Assembly (NCBI GenBank): GCA_017447445.1
Contig: JAFSNK010000009.1
Coordinates: forward strand, 1-46,156
Reading direction: 5' to 3'
From: Clostridia bacterium
Lineage (GTDB): Bacteria > Bacillota > Clostridia > Oscillospirales > CAG-382
DNA length: 46,156 nt
Part shown: positions 15,855 to 24,137 of the stretch, one piece after another
How the letters are laid out: every line of letters begins with the position of its first letter
Numbering within the stretch: position 1 is the stretch's first letter
Notes under the pieces: generated by a model
Databases searched by the model: none
Seen by the model: only the letters and a program-made list of their open reading frames with translations
Told to the model about the DNA's origin: nothing
Translations under genes and position numbers: made by a program

Positions 15855-16706
15855 ATGGAACTATGGTTCAGTGAATTCCACACGCCGGACGTGCAGCACA
15901 GTATCCGCGTCAACCGGCATCTTTATTCATACAAAAGCGATTATCAGCAGATAGATATCTTCGACACGCCTGAGTTCGGGCGCGTGCTCGCGCTCGACGG
16001 CAACGTGATGCTTACCGAACGCGACGAATTCATTTACGACGAAATGATAACCCACGTTCCGATGTCGGTGCATCCCGGAGTGAAGGATATCCTTGTGATC
16101 GGCGCCGGAGACGGCGGCGTGGTAAAGGAGCTGGCGAGGTATCAGCAGGTCGAAAGGATAGACCTTGTCGAGATGGACCCGCAGGTGCTGGAGGCGTGCC
16201 GCGCGTACCTGCCGGAGAACGCTTCCCGGCTTGACGACAGGCGGGTGCATATCTTTTACGACAACGCGCTGCGCTTCATTCGCCGCTGTACTTCGCAGTA
16301 CGACCTTATAATAGTCGACTCCACCGATCCGTTCGGTCCCTCGGAGGGCTATTTCACCCGCGAATTCTACGGCATATGCTACAACGCCCTGCGCGACGAC
16401 GGCATTATGGTGAATCAGCAGGGGAGCCCGTTTTACAAGCACGACGCGGAAGCGATGCAGCGTTCGCATCAGCGCATACACTCCACCTTCCCTATAAGCC
16501 GCGTTTATCAGGCGCACATACCGACCTACGCGGCGGGCTACTGGCTGTTCGGCTTCGCAAGCAAGAAATACCACCCGGTTGACGATCTCGACGCCGAAAA
16601 ATGGCGCTCGCTCAATCTGCAGACCAAATACTACACCACCAAACTCCATATCGGGGCGTTCTATCTGCCCGCGTTTCTGGAGAATATGCTTAAGGAGGTG
16701 GAATAA
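15855..16706 (+). CDS. speE: Spermidine synthase family aminopropyltransferase
   Basis: 283 residues, full length. Shows the N-terminal beta domain (QQIDIFDTPEFGRVLALDGNVMLTERDEF in pieces), the decarboxylated-SAM site VIGAGDGG, LVEMDPQV, and IIVDSTDPFGPSEGYF with the catalytic Asp. The family transfers an aminopropyl group from decarboxylated SAM to putrescine or a related acceptor. No speD (SAM decarboxylase) is in this window, so donor supply and exact product are open; agmatine or a longer amine are possible acceptors. Its stop overlaps the speB start (TAATG). Confidence 0.92.
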   Translation: MELWFSEFHTPDVQHSIRVNRHLYSYKSDYQQIDIFDTPEFGRVLALDGNVMLTERDEFIYDEMITHVPMSVHPGVKDILVIGAGDGGVVKELARYQQVERIDLVEMDPQVLEACRAYLPENASRLDDRRVHIFYDNALRFIRRCTSQYDLIIVDSTDPFGPSEGYFTREFYGICYNALRDDGIMVNQQGSPFYKHDAEAMQRSHQRIHSTFPISRVYQAHIPTYAAGYWLFGFASKKYHPVDDLDAEKWRSLNLQTKYYTTKLHIGAFYLPAFLENMLKEVE

Positions 16707-17563
16707 TGAAGCCCGCCGTTAACGTGGAGACCTTCCTCGCCTGCGACAAACCCTATGCAAAGGCGGATACCGTGCTGTTCGGCGCGCCGTTCGATTCCAC
16801 CACCAGCTTCCGCCCGGGCGCCCGGTTCGGCTCCTCCGCCATCCGGCACGAAAGCTACGGCGCGGAGACGTTCAGCCCTTATCAGGAAAAGGACCTGGAG
16901 GATATAAACGTCTGCGATATCGGCGACAACGAGCTTTGCTACGGCAGCGCCGAAAAAGCGCTTAAGGATATCGAAAAGCTCGCTTCGCGCATACTTTCAG
17001 ACGGGAAAAAGCCGTTTATGCTCGGCGGCGAACACCTCGTAACGCTCGGCGCGGTCCGCGCGGCGCTTAAAAAATACCCCGGTTTGCACATTATACATTT
17101 CGACGCGCACGCCGACCTGCGTAACGATTACCTCGGCGCAAAGCTTTCGCACGCCTGCGTTATCAGGCGCTGTCACGAGCTTGTCGGCGACGGGCGCATA
17201 CACCAGTTCTGCATACGTTCCGGCCTGCGGGAGGAGTTCGCTTTCGCCCGCGCGCACACCGATTTCCACCCTTTCGGCTTTGCCGGGCTGGAAAAGACCG
17301 TTCAAGCGTTGAAGGCAAGCGGCGCCCCGGTGTATTTCACCGTCGACCTTGATTGCCTCGATCCCTCGGTATTCCCCGGAACCGGAACGCCGGAAGCCGG
17401 CGGCGTGAGCTTTTCCAAGCTGCTGGGCGCCGTATTAAAGGTCTGCAAGGCGAATATCGTCGCCGCCGACGTAACGGAGCTCGCCCCGATGCTCGACGCT
17501 GCGGGGGCTTCCACCGCCGCGGCGTGCAAGATCGTGCGCGAAATGCTGCTTGCAATGAATTAA
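16706..17563 (+). CDS. speB: Agmatinase
   Basis: 285 residues of the arginase/agmatinase/ureohydrolase family. Binuclear manganese site motifs: GGEHLVTLG, FDAHADLRND and DLDCLDPSVFPGTGTPEAGG. Hydrolyses agmatine to putrescine and urea. Start ATG overlaps the speE stop by one base, so translation is coupled. It supplies putrescine to the carboxyspermidine enzymes downstream. Confidence 0.95.
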   Translation: MKPAVNVETFLACDKPYAKADTVLFGAPFDSTTSFRPGARFGSSAIRHESYGAETFSPYQEKDLEDINVCDIGDNELCYGSAEKALKDIEKLASRILSDGKKPFMLGGEHLVTLGAVRAALKKYPGLHIIHFDAHADLRNDYLGAKLSHACVIRRCHELVGDGRIHQFCIRSGLREEFAFARAHTDFHPFGFAGLEKTVQALKASGAPVYFTVDLDCLDPSVFPGTGTPEAGGVSFSKLLGAVLKVCKANIVAADVTELAPMLDAAGASTAAACKIVREMLLAMN

Positions 17564-17585
17564 CGAAATATAAGGAGAAACGAAA

Positions 17586-18845
17586 ATGTCAAGAGTTTTA
17601 GTTATCGGCTGCGGCGGCGTGGCGAACGTCGCGATAAGAAAATGCTGTCAGGTTGACGGCGTGTTCACCGAGCTTTGCATCGCTTCGCGCACAAAAGCGA
17701 AATGCGACGCGCTTGCGGAAGACCTTAAAGGCACGACCAAAACCAAAATAACCACCGCGCGCGTCAACGCCGACGACGTGCGCGAGCTCGTCGCGCTAAT
17801 AAAAAACTATAAACCCGATCTCGTTATGAACATCGCGCTGCCTTATCAGGACCTCACCATTATGGACGCCTGCCTCGAATGCGGCGTGAACTATATGGAC
17901 ACCGCCAACTACGAGCCGGAGGATACCGACGATCCCGAATGGCGCGCGATATACGAGAAACGCTGCAGGGAAAAGGGATTTTCGGCGTATTTCGATTATT
18001 CCTGGCAGTGGGCGTACCGCGAAAAATTCGAAAAAGCGGGGCTCACCGCGCTGCTCGGCTGCGGGTTCGACCCTGGCGTTACCCAGGCGTACTGCGCCTA
18101 CGCGAAAAAGCACGAGTTCGACGAGATCGACACCATAGACATACTCGACTGCAACGGCGGCGACCACGGCTATGCGTTCGCGACGAACTTCAATCCGGAG
18201 GTCAACCTGCGCGAGGTGTCCGCCCCCGGCAGCTACTGGGAGGACGGACGTTGGATAGAGATCCCGGCGATGAGTATTAAACGCGAATACGATTTCGACA
18301 AGGTCGGTCACAAGGATATGTATCTGCTCCACCACGAGGAGATCGAATCGCTCGCCGAGAACATCCCGGAAGTAAAGCGCATCCGCTTCTTTATGACCTT
18401 CGGGCAGAGCTATCTCACGCATATGAAATGCCTTGAAAACGTCGGGATGCTCTCCACCACGCCGATAAACTTCGAAGGGCACGAGATAGTGCCGATAAAA
18501 TTCCTTAAAGCGCTGCTGCCGGACCCCGCCTCGCTCGGTCCGCGCACCAAGGGCAAAACCAATATCGGCTGCATCTTCACCGGGCGCAAGGACGGCAGGG
18601 AGAAGACCTATTATATCTACAACGTCTGTGACCACGAGGAATGCTATAAAGAAGTGAAGAGCCAGGCGATAAACTACACCACCGGCGTCCCCGCAATGTG
18701 CGGCGCGCTTATGCTGCTTACCGGGAAATGGACCGAAAAGGGCGTTCACACCGTGGAGGAGTTCGACCCCGATCCCTTCCTCGACGCGCTGGATAAATAC
18801 GGGCTCCCGCGCAGCGAAACGCACGAACCCGTGCTTGTCGACTGA
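17586..18845 (+). CDS. Carboxy(nor)spermidine dehydrogenase, saccharopine dehydrogenase family
   Basis: 419 residues. Rossmann N-terminus VLVIGCGGVANVAIRKC (4-20), then NIALPYQDLTIMDACLECGVNYMDTANYE and GCGFDPGVTQAYCAYA (given as motifs), typical of the CASDH/CANSDH ('LYS9-like') group. It condenses a diamine, here probably putrescine, with aspartate semialdehyde and reduces the product with NADPH to carboxyspermidine. The ribosome site AAGGAG is clear. It overlaps the decarboxylase gene (TGATG). This gene pair is the SAM-independent route to spermidine that is common in gut bacteria. Confidence 0.93.
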   Translation: MSRVLVIGCGGVANVAIRKCCQVDGVFTELCIASRTKAKCDALAEDLKGTTKTKITTARVNADDVRELVALIKNYKPDLVMNIALPYQDLTIMDACLECGVNYMDTANYEPEDTDDPEWRAIYEKRCREKGFSAYFDYSWQWAYREKFEKAGLTALLGCGFDPGVTQAYCAYAKKHEFDEIDTIDILDCNGGDHGYAFATNFNPEVNLREVSAPGSYWEDGRWIEIPAMSIKREYDFDKVGHKDMYLLHHEEIESLAENIPEVKRIRFFMTFGQSYLTHMKCLENVGMLSTTPINFEGHEIVPIKFLKALLPDPASLGPRTKGKTNIGCIFTGRKDGREKTYYIYNVCDHEECYKEVKSQAINYTTGVPAMCGALMLLTGKWTEKGVHTVEEFDPDPFLDALDKYGLPRSETHEPVLVD

Positions 18846-20056
18846 TGAGGATAAACGATACCCGTCCGCCCTTCGCGCGGATATCCGGGCGGGACGCGGA
18901 AGCGCTTTTCGGCTCGCTCCCCACGCCCTGCTACGTTATCGACAAGGAAAAAATAATCGAAAACTGCAATATCCTCGGCGGCGTTTCGCGGCGCACCGGG
19001 GCGAAGATACTGCTCGCGCAGAAGGCGTTTTCGAATTTCGGATTATATCCCGCAATGGCGCCGTTCCTCGCGGGGACGGAGGCAAGCGGGCTTTTCGAGG
19101 CGCGCCTCGGCAGGGAGGAGATGCCCTCGGGCGAGGTGCACGTGTTCTGCGCCGCCTATTCGGAAGCGGAGCTTAAGCAAATACTTAAATACGCCGACCA
19201 TATCGTGTTCAATTCGCCCTCGCAGCTTAAAAAATTCGGCGCGGCGGCGAAGAAGGCGGGGAAGAGCGTGGGCCTTCGCATCAATCCGGAGTGCTCCACA
19301 CAGCGGGGGCACGCCGTCTACGATCCCTGCGCTCCGGGCAGCCGCCTGGGAGTAACGCGCGCGGCGCTTGACCGCGAGCTTTCGACGGACGAGCTCGCGC
19401 TGCTCGACGGGCTGCATTTCCACACGCTGTGCGAGCAGGATTCCGCCGACCTCGAGACCACGCTTTGCGCGGTGTACGAAAAATTCGGCGACCTGCTGCC
19501 GGGGATGAAGTGGCTAAACATGGGCGGCGGGCACCACATAACCCGCCCGGGCTACGACATCCCGCGGCTGGAACGGCTTGTAACCGAAGCGAAAACGCGT
19601 TTCGGCGTGCAGGTGTATCTTGAACCGGGCGAGGCGTGCGCGCTCAACGCGGGCTTCCTGCTTGCGCGGGTGCTGGACGTTACGAAAAACGGAAGGACCA
19701 CCAACGTGATAATCGACGCCTCCGCCGCCTGCCATATGCCGGACGTGCTGGAAATGCCCTACACTCCGCCGCTGTTCGGCGCGGAAGCGGGCAAAAGGGG
19801 CAAAAACGCGCGCCGTATCGGCGGGCCGACCTGCCTCGCGGGGGATGTAATAGGCGATTATTCTTTCGAATACCCGCCCGCGGAGGGCGATCTGCTCGTC
19901 TTCGGCGATATGGCGATCTACACCACCTGCAAGAACAACACTTTCAACGGAATGCCGCTGCCCGCGATCTGGGTATGGGAAAACGGCGGATTCAAAAAAC
20001 TCGCCTCGTTCGGATACAACGATTTCAAACAGCGTTTAGGCAACGCGAAGAAGTGA
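18845..20056 (+). CDS. nspC: Carboxy(nor)spermidine decarboxylase
   Basis: 403 residues of the alanine racemase-fold (type III) PLP decarboxylases. N-terminal TPCYVIDKEKI, PLP-lysine Lys60 in LLAQKAFSNFG, HFHTLCEQD, WLNMGGGHH, YLEPGEA, ASAACHMPDVLEMPY and AGDVIGDYSF. It removes the carboxyl group of carboxyspermidine to give spermidine. The ATG overlaps the dehydrogenase stop. Last gene of the operon, followed by a strong terminator. Confidence 0.95.
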   Translation: MRINDTRPPFARISGRDAEALFGSLPTPCYVIDKEKIIENCNILGGVSRRTGAKILLAQKAFSNFGLYPAMAPFLAGTEASGLFEARLGREEMPSGEVHVFCAAYSEAELKQILKYADHIVFNSPSQLKKFGAAAKKAGKSVGLRINPECSTQRGHAVYDPCAPGSRLGVTRAALDRELSTDELALLDGLHFHTLCEQDSADLETTLCAVYEKFGDLLPGMKWLNMGGGHHITRPGYDIPRLERLVTEAKTRFGVQVYLEPGEACALNAGFLLARVLDVTKNGRTTNVIIDASAACHMPDVLEMPYTPPLFGAEAGKRGKNARRIGGPTCLAGDVIGDYSFEYPPAEGDLLVFGDMAIYTTCKNNTFNGMPLPAIWVWENGGFKKLASFGYNDFKQRLGNAKK

Positions 20057-20115
20057 TCTTCACGGCCACGCCGCTTCCTGTCGGCAAACGGACGCAAAGA
20101 AAATACGGCAAACGA

Positions 20116-20146
20116 AAACGGACTCCGTAGAACGGGTCCGTTTTTT
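20116..20146 (+). terminator. Terminator of the polyamine operon
   Basis: AAACGGACTC pairs with GGGTCCGTTT (one wobble) around CGTAGAAC, followed by TTTTTT. Confidence 0.85.
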
Positions 20147-20168
20147 GCAGGCGCTTTCCGGCGTTGAA

Positions 20169-20221
20169 AAAACCACGCGGGAAGCGTGGTTTTCTGGTGC
20201 GAATATCGATAACGGACTCGA
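20169..20221 (+). repeat. Hairpin plus repeat copy C
   Basis: A 10-bp perfect stem AAAACCACGC/GCGTGGTTTT with a short loop is followed at once by the 32-nt tail (20190-20221) that copy B carries in the opposite direction at 12219-12250, with one difference. The hairpin sequences of B and C differ but their position relative to the tail is the same. Core ATAACGGACTCGA. Confidence 0.85.
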
Positions 20222-20262
20222 CTGAACAACTGAAAATTGATTTCATATAAAATACCAGTATG

Positions 20263-20309
20263 TTGTTTTTCCGGAAACGCACGGTATAATAAAATCAGAA
20301 TCGATTCTG
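20263..20309 (+). promoter_or_regulatory. Promoter with palindromic operator of the XRE gene
   Basis: TTGTTT (20263-20268), a 16-nt spacer and TATAAT (20285-20290). A perfect 14-bp palindrome CAGAATCGATTCTG lies at 20296-20309, over the expected start of transcription, well placed for autorepression by the HTH protein. Confidence 0.6.
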
Positions 20310-20338
20310 AAAACATCTTAAAAGAATTGGAGATTATT

Positions 20339-21103
20339 ATGGATAACACTTTTTCTGTTCAGTTTAAGCACAACCGTAAAAAAAGAGGATTTTCGCAAGA
20401 ACAAGTTGCCGAACTGCTTTGTGTTACACCGCAAGCTGTTTCAAAATGGGAGACAGGTACATCTTACCCCGACTTGTCTCTTTTGCCGATAATCGCAAAT
20501 CTGTTTGGCTGTTCGGTTGATTGTCTTCTTGGGATCAACTTATCGGAAAAGAATGATACGATCAATTCCATACTTGAGGAATGCAAGTCACTTACAGAAA
20601 ACGGGCAATACAGTGACGCTGTATCCATATTGAGAGGCGCGCTGGTGAAATATCCTTCCGAGCCGGAATTGATGTATCAGCTCGCTTGGAATCTTACCGG
20701 CACAATAAACGAGAATCGGGAAAATCTTTACGAAGCCATTCGCATATACGAAAAAATACTTTTGTTGACTGACGATCCAGAATTGTATTCTCGGGTTTTG
20801 CGGGATTTGATGTATCGATACTACACCGCAGGTGATACCGAAGCTGCAAAAAATATCGCAAACAGGTTATTACCATTCGAGTTGTGCAGAGAGTACAATT
20901 TAGGCAGAAGCAATTTGTTAAACGGGAAAGAACTCGCTGAATATCTGGTCAAATGTATAAAAATGTACGGACAAGCGATGAAAGAGTGCTTTGAATACTT
21001 TGTAAACACGATTATTCTTTCAAACAAAGAAATGGCGCCGCTCTCGCCAGAATCATCACAAAGAGCCATTCAGACAATAAACGAGATTATTAATAGTATT
21101 TGA
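20339..21103 (+). CDS. XRE-family HTH regulator with TPR-like C-terminal domain
   Basis: 254 residues from the ATG at 20339 (GGAGA seven bases upstream). Residues 5-60 are a classic Cro/CI-type HTH: FKHNRKKRGFSQEQVAELL, VTPQAVSKWETGTSYPDLSLLPIIANLF. From about residue 75 helices of TPR type follow (ENGQYSDAVSILRGALVKYPSE, NLYEAIRIYEKILLLTDD), as in regulators that sense a peptide or protein. AT-richer than its neighbours, and bracketed by inverted repeat copies C and D, so probably acquired. A single-gene unit with its own terminator; its target beyond itself is unknown. Confidence 0.88.
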   Translation: MDNTFSVQFKHNRKKRGFSQEQVAELLCVTPQAVSKWETGTSYPDLSLLPIIANLFGCSVDCLLGINLSEKNDTINSILEECKSLTENGQYSDAVSILRGALVKYPSEPELMYQLAWNLTGTINENRENLYEAIRIYEKILLLTDDPELYSRVLRDLMYRYYTAGDTEAAKNIANRLLPFELCREYNLGRSNLLNGKELAEYLVKCIKMYGQAMKECFEYFVNTIILSNKEMAPLSPESSQRAIQTINEIINSI

Positions 21104-21119
21104 CCTAATGGCGCACTTA

Positions 21120-21146
21120 CTCACCACCGCAGGTGGTGAGTTTTTT
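21120..21146 (+). terminator. Terminator of the XRE gene
   Basis: A 9-bp perfect stem CTCACCACC/GGTGGTGAG with a GCA loop and TTTTTT. Confidence 0.9.
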
Positions 21147-21157
21147 ACATAAAGAAA

Positions 21158-21198
21158 ATCGAGTATCCATAACTTCAAGTCCGTTATAGATACTCGAT
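21158..21198 (-). terminator. tRNA-Gln terminator, repeat copy D
   Basis: On the minus strand, ATCGAGTATC...GATACTCGAT with inner ATAAC/GTTAT and loop GGACTTGAA, then TTTTCTTTATG. Against copy A, GGG/CCC has become GAG/CTC and a C-A mismatch has become T-A, so the stem is conserved by paired changes. It starts two bases after the tRNA-Gln CCA. Confidence 0.88.
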
Positions 21199-21199
21199 A

Positions 21200-21276
21200 T
21201 GGCAGGGATGGCTGGAATCGAACCAGCGAGATGCCAGAGTCAAAGTCTGGTGCCTTAACCGCTTGGCTACATCCCT
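21200..21276 (-). tRNA. tRNA-Gln (TTG)
   Basis: Minus-strand acceptor AGGGATG/CATCCCT, D-arm with AGCCAAGCGGTTAAGGC, anticodon stem CCAGA/TCTGG around CTTTGAC with anticodon TTG, T-arm GCTGG-TTCGATT-CCAGC, discriminator G and an encoded CCA. 77 nt. Confidence 0.95.
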
Positions 21277-21293
21277 TTATCGAATTCTTTAAG

Positions 21294-21322
21294 ATTATAA
21301 TCAAAAAACCGGGGTTTGTCAA
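21294..21322 (-). promoter_or_regulatory. tRNA-Gln promoter
   Basis: Minus strand: TTGACA (21322-21317), a 17-nt spacer and TATAAT (21299-21294); a full consensus promoter. Confidence 0.88.
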
Positions 21323-21383
21323 TGGAATTGTTATAAAATGAGCTTTTTGACAGATAAAACCTTATATAAAATCGACTTCGCTA

Positions 21384-21412
21384 TTGAAAAACCGCGCGGA
21401 ATGTCTTATAAT
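21384..21412 (+). promoter_or_regulatory. Promoter of the secreted transglutaminase/dockerin gene
   Basis: TTGAAA (21384-21389), a 17-nt spacer and TATAAT (21407-21412), about 49 nt before the GTG start at 21461. This supports that start over the ATG at 21338, which lies upstream of the promoter. Confidence 0.8.
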
Positions 21413-21460
21413 CATACCGTAAGACGACAACGCAAAAACGTTTTCGACGGAGGTAAAGCC

Positions 21461-24133
21461 GTGAAAAGGATCATTGCTGTTATAATAACGCTGTTCATAT
21501 TCGCCGCCGCCGTGCCGACGTTCGCTTTCGCTTCGGTTACGGTATCGGGGACCGGGCTCTGCGAAGAGATCGCAAGGGGGCTCGACGCGCATCAGGACGA
21601 AATAGACGTTTCACAATGGCATATCACGCCCGAAGAACTCGGCGACTATTACGAGGTCGCCCGCTATCTCGCGCCCGCCGCGTTCGACCTGGATTTCGCA
21701 TACGGCTACACCACGGTAAGCGGAAGCACCGCGCGCTTCGTGAACAAGGTCAAGCCGCGCTACACCATGAATGCCGACGAATACGCCCGGGCAAGGCAGG
21801 CGTACGGCGAAAAGCTCGCATCGATAGTCGCGCTCGTTCCGCGCGGGCTGGACGGATACGGGATCGCGCTGTTCCTGCACGATTATATCTGCGCGAACTT
21901 CAGCTACTCGCAGCCGGGCGAATATCTTTACGACGCCTACGGTCTGCTTACCACCGGAAGCGGCGTCTGCGAGGCGTACACCAAGCTTTACATTGCTCTG
22001 CTCGCGGAATTCGGGATAAAGAGCTATCCCGTATCGTCGACGGCGATCAACCACGCCTGGAACGAGCTGCTCATCGGGAACAACTGGTACCACGTCGACG
22101 TCACCTGGGGCGACCCGGTGCCCGATTCTCCGGGCAGAGCCGCGCACGCCGATTTCCTCTGCAGCAGCGAAAAATTCCAATCCGACCACGGCACCGGATT
22201 CGTTCCGGTGTTCGCCGCGGACGACGATTCGTTCGACGAAGCCGAATGGCACGGTTACGACCTGCCGTTTGCCTTCGCGGACGGCAAAATCTACGGCGTT
22301 TCCGATGAGGGGATCATCCGCCGCTACGATATCGCCTCCGGCGCTTACGAGGATATATACACCATAGAGGCGCGCTGGCCCGCGCTTACCGAATACAGCT
22401 TCTGGAAAGGGAATTTCTCCGGCGTGGCGGCTTACGGCGGCAAGCTGATCTATAACGACGCGAGATCGTTCTATTCCTACGACCTCGCAACCGGGACCGC
22501 CGCGAAGGTATATACCCCCGAGACGGACGACACGTTGAACATCTACGGCTGCTATAACTTCGGCGAAACGCTTTTTTACATCACCGGGCCGAAGGACAAC
22601 GCGAGCGATACCGGAAACTTCACGCTGAACGTTATCGAGCTGCCGGATATCATCGCCCCCGAAAAACCGAAATACACCGTCCGTTTCGTCGATTGGGACG
22701 GCGCTGTTATAAGCGAGGCGCTTTACGAAGAGGGCGGGGAAATAACGGTCCCCGCGGACCCCGTGCGCCAGCCGGACGAGACTTATACCTATACCTTTTC
22801 CGGATGGAGCCCGCAGGTGTGCGCCACCGCCGTGAGCGACGTCACCTATACGGCGCGGTATGACCAAAGCTATATCGAATACACCGTTTCGTTCAGCGAC
22901 TGGGACGGAACGGTTATAAAAGAGCTTACTCTGCATTACGGCGACGAGATAGTTCCGCCCTCCGGCGTCACCCGCGAAGCGGACGAGACTTATACCTATG
23001 AATTCGAGGGCTGGGACAAAGAACCGCCCGCGAATTGCGAAGGAAACGCGTCCTACGCCGCCGTTTACAAGGCGACTTATATCGAATACACCGTAAAATT
23101 CCTCGATTGGGACGGCAGCGTTATAAGCGAAAAGAACTACCACTACGGCGACGAGGTGGAGATACCCGCCGACCCGGTGCGCGAGCCGGAGGGTGAACGC
23201 GCCTACGTTTTTTCGGGATGGGACTCCGAGCCGGAGCGGATCTGCCGCGGCAGCGCCGTTTATACCGCGGAGTATATCGATGCGTCGCAGGGCTATAAGA
23301 TAACCTTCCTCGATCACGACGGCACCGTGCTTGCCGAGCGTATCTGCGCCGCGGGCGATATCCCGCGGGAGCCCGCCGCCCCCGCGCGCGAAGCGGACAA
23401 AACATACAGCTATGTTTTCACCGGGTGGGATAAGCAGATCGTCCCGGCGGACGGCGACGCTGTCTACACCGCGGTATACGAAGAAAGATATATCGAATAC
23501 ACGGTGAAGTTCGTCGATCACGACGGCAGCGTTATAAGCGAAAAAACTTATCACTACGGCGACGAAGCGGAGATACCTTCCGCCCCCGTGCGTGATGCGG
23601 ATAAAAAATTCAGCTACGCTTTCACCGGATGGGATCCCGTTCCCGCCCGCGTGTGCGAGGGCGACGCCGTCTACGCCGCGGTATATGAAGAAAGATATAT
23701 CGAATACACGGTCAAGTTCCTCGATTACGACGGAAGCGTTATAAGCGAAAAGATCTATCACTACGGCGACGAGGTGGAGATTCCTTCCGATCCCGCGCGC
23801 GAAGCGGACGATAAATACACCTACGCTTTCGCCGGATGGGGCGCCGAGCCCGCCCGCGTGTGCGAGGGCGACGCCGTCTACACCGCGGAATACTCCGGCA
23901 CGGAAAAACCGCAGCCGCAGAAGTTCATCCGCGGCGACGTAAACGGCAACGGCAAGATCGACGCCGCCGATTACGCGATGTGCAAGCGCGCCTGCCTGCG
24001 GACCTACGAGCTTTCCGCGGAGCAGTTGATGCGCGCCGACATCAACGGCAACGGCAGGCCCGACGCGAGCGAATACGCCATGATAAAGCGCCACTACCTG
24101 GGGACCTACACCATCCCGCAGGACGCCGCGTAA
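21461..24133 (+). CDS. Secreted transglutaminase-like protein with six B-repeats and a dockerin
   Basis: 890 residues from GTG 21461 (GGAGG eight bases upstream). Signal peptide 1-24 (IIAVIITLFIFAAAVPTFAFA). A transglutaminase-like domain at about 100-240 has the full triad: Cys170 in GSGVCEAYTKL, His198 in NHAWNEL and Asp213 in HVDVTWGD. A propeller-like stretch follows to about residue 400. Six repeats of about 68 residues (about 405-820) are InlB B-repeat-like: YTVKFLDWDGSVISE, YHYGDEVEIP, FSGWD. The end is a dockerin with two intact calcium loops (DVNGNGKIDAADY, DINGNGRPDASEY). The protein is exported, probably docked to a cohesin partner, and may cross-link or cleave peptides. Near-identical repeat DNA makes repeat number prone to change. 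Confidence 0.88.
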   Translation: MKRIIAVIITLFIFAAAVPTFAFASVTVSGTGLCEEIARGLDAHQDEIDVSQWHITPEELGDYYEVARYLAPAAFDLDFAYGYTTVSGSTARFVNKVKPRYTMNADEYARARQAYGEKLASIVALVPRGLDGYGIALFLHDYICANFSYSQPGEYLYDAYGLLTTGSGVCEAYTKLYIALLAEFGIKSYPVSSTAINHAWNELLIGNNWYHVDVTWGDPVPDSPGRAAHADFLCSSEKFQSDHGTGFVPVFAADDDSFDEAEWHGYDLPFAFADGKIYGVSDEGIIRRYDIASGAYEDIYTIEARWPALTEYSFWKGNFSGVAAYGGKLIYNDARSFYSYDLATGTAAKVYTPETDDTLNIYGCYNFGETLFYITGPKDNASDTGNFTLNVIELPDIIAPEKPKYTVRFVDWDGAVISEALYEEGGEITVPADPVRQPDETYTYTFSGWSPQVCATAVSDVTYTARYDQSYIEYTVSFSDWDGTVIKELTLHYGDEIVPPSGVTREADETYTYEFEGWDKEPPANCEGNASYAAVYKATYIEYTVKFLDWDGSVISEKNYHYGDEVEIPADPVREPEGERAYVFSGWDSEPERICRGSAVYTAEYIDASQGYKITFLDHDGTVLAERICAAGDIPREPAAPAREADKTYSYVFTGWDKQIVPADGDAVYTAVYEERYIEYTVKFVDHDGSVISEKTYHYGDEAEIPSAPVRDADKKFSYAFTGWDPVPARVCEGDAVYAAVYEERYIEYTVKFLDYDGSVISEKIYHYGDEVEIPSDPAREADDKYTYAFAGWGAEPARVCEGDAVYTAEYSGTEKPQPQKFIRGDVNGNGKIDAADYAMCKRACLRTYELSAEQLMRADINGNGRPDASEYAMIKRHYLGTYTIPQDAA

Positions 24134-24137
24134 CGCT

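Noticed and set aside
22675..23905. Possible CRISPR-like or minisatellite array
   Set aside because: The repeats are about 205 bp, in frame and encode B-repeat domains, so they are protein repeats and not a CRISPR array. No CRISPR array was seen anywhere in the window.
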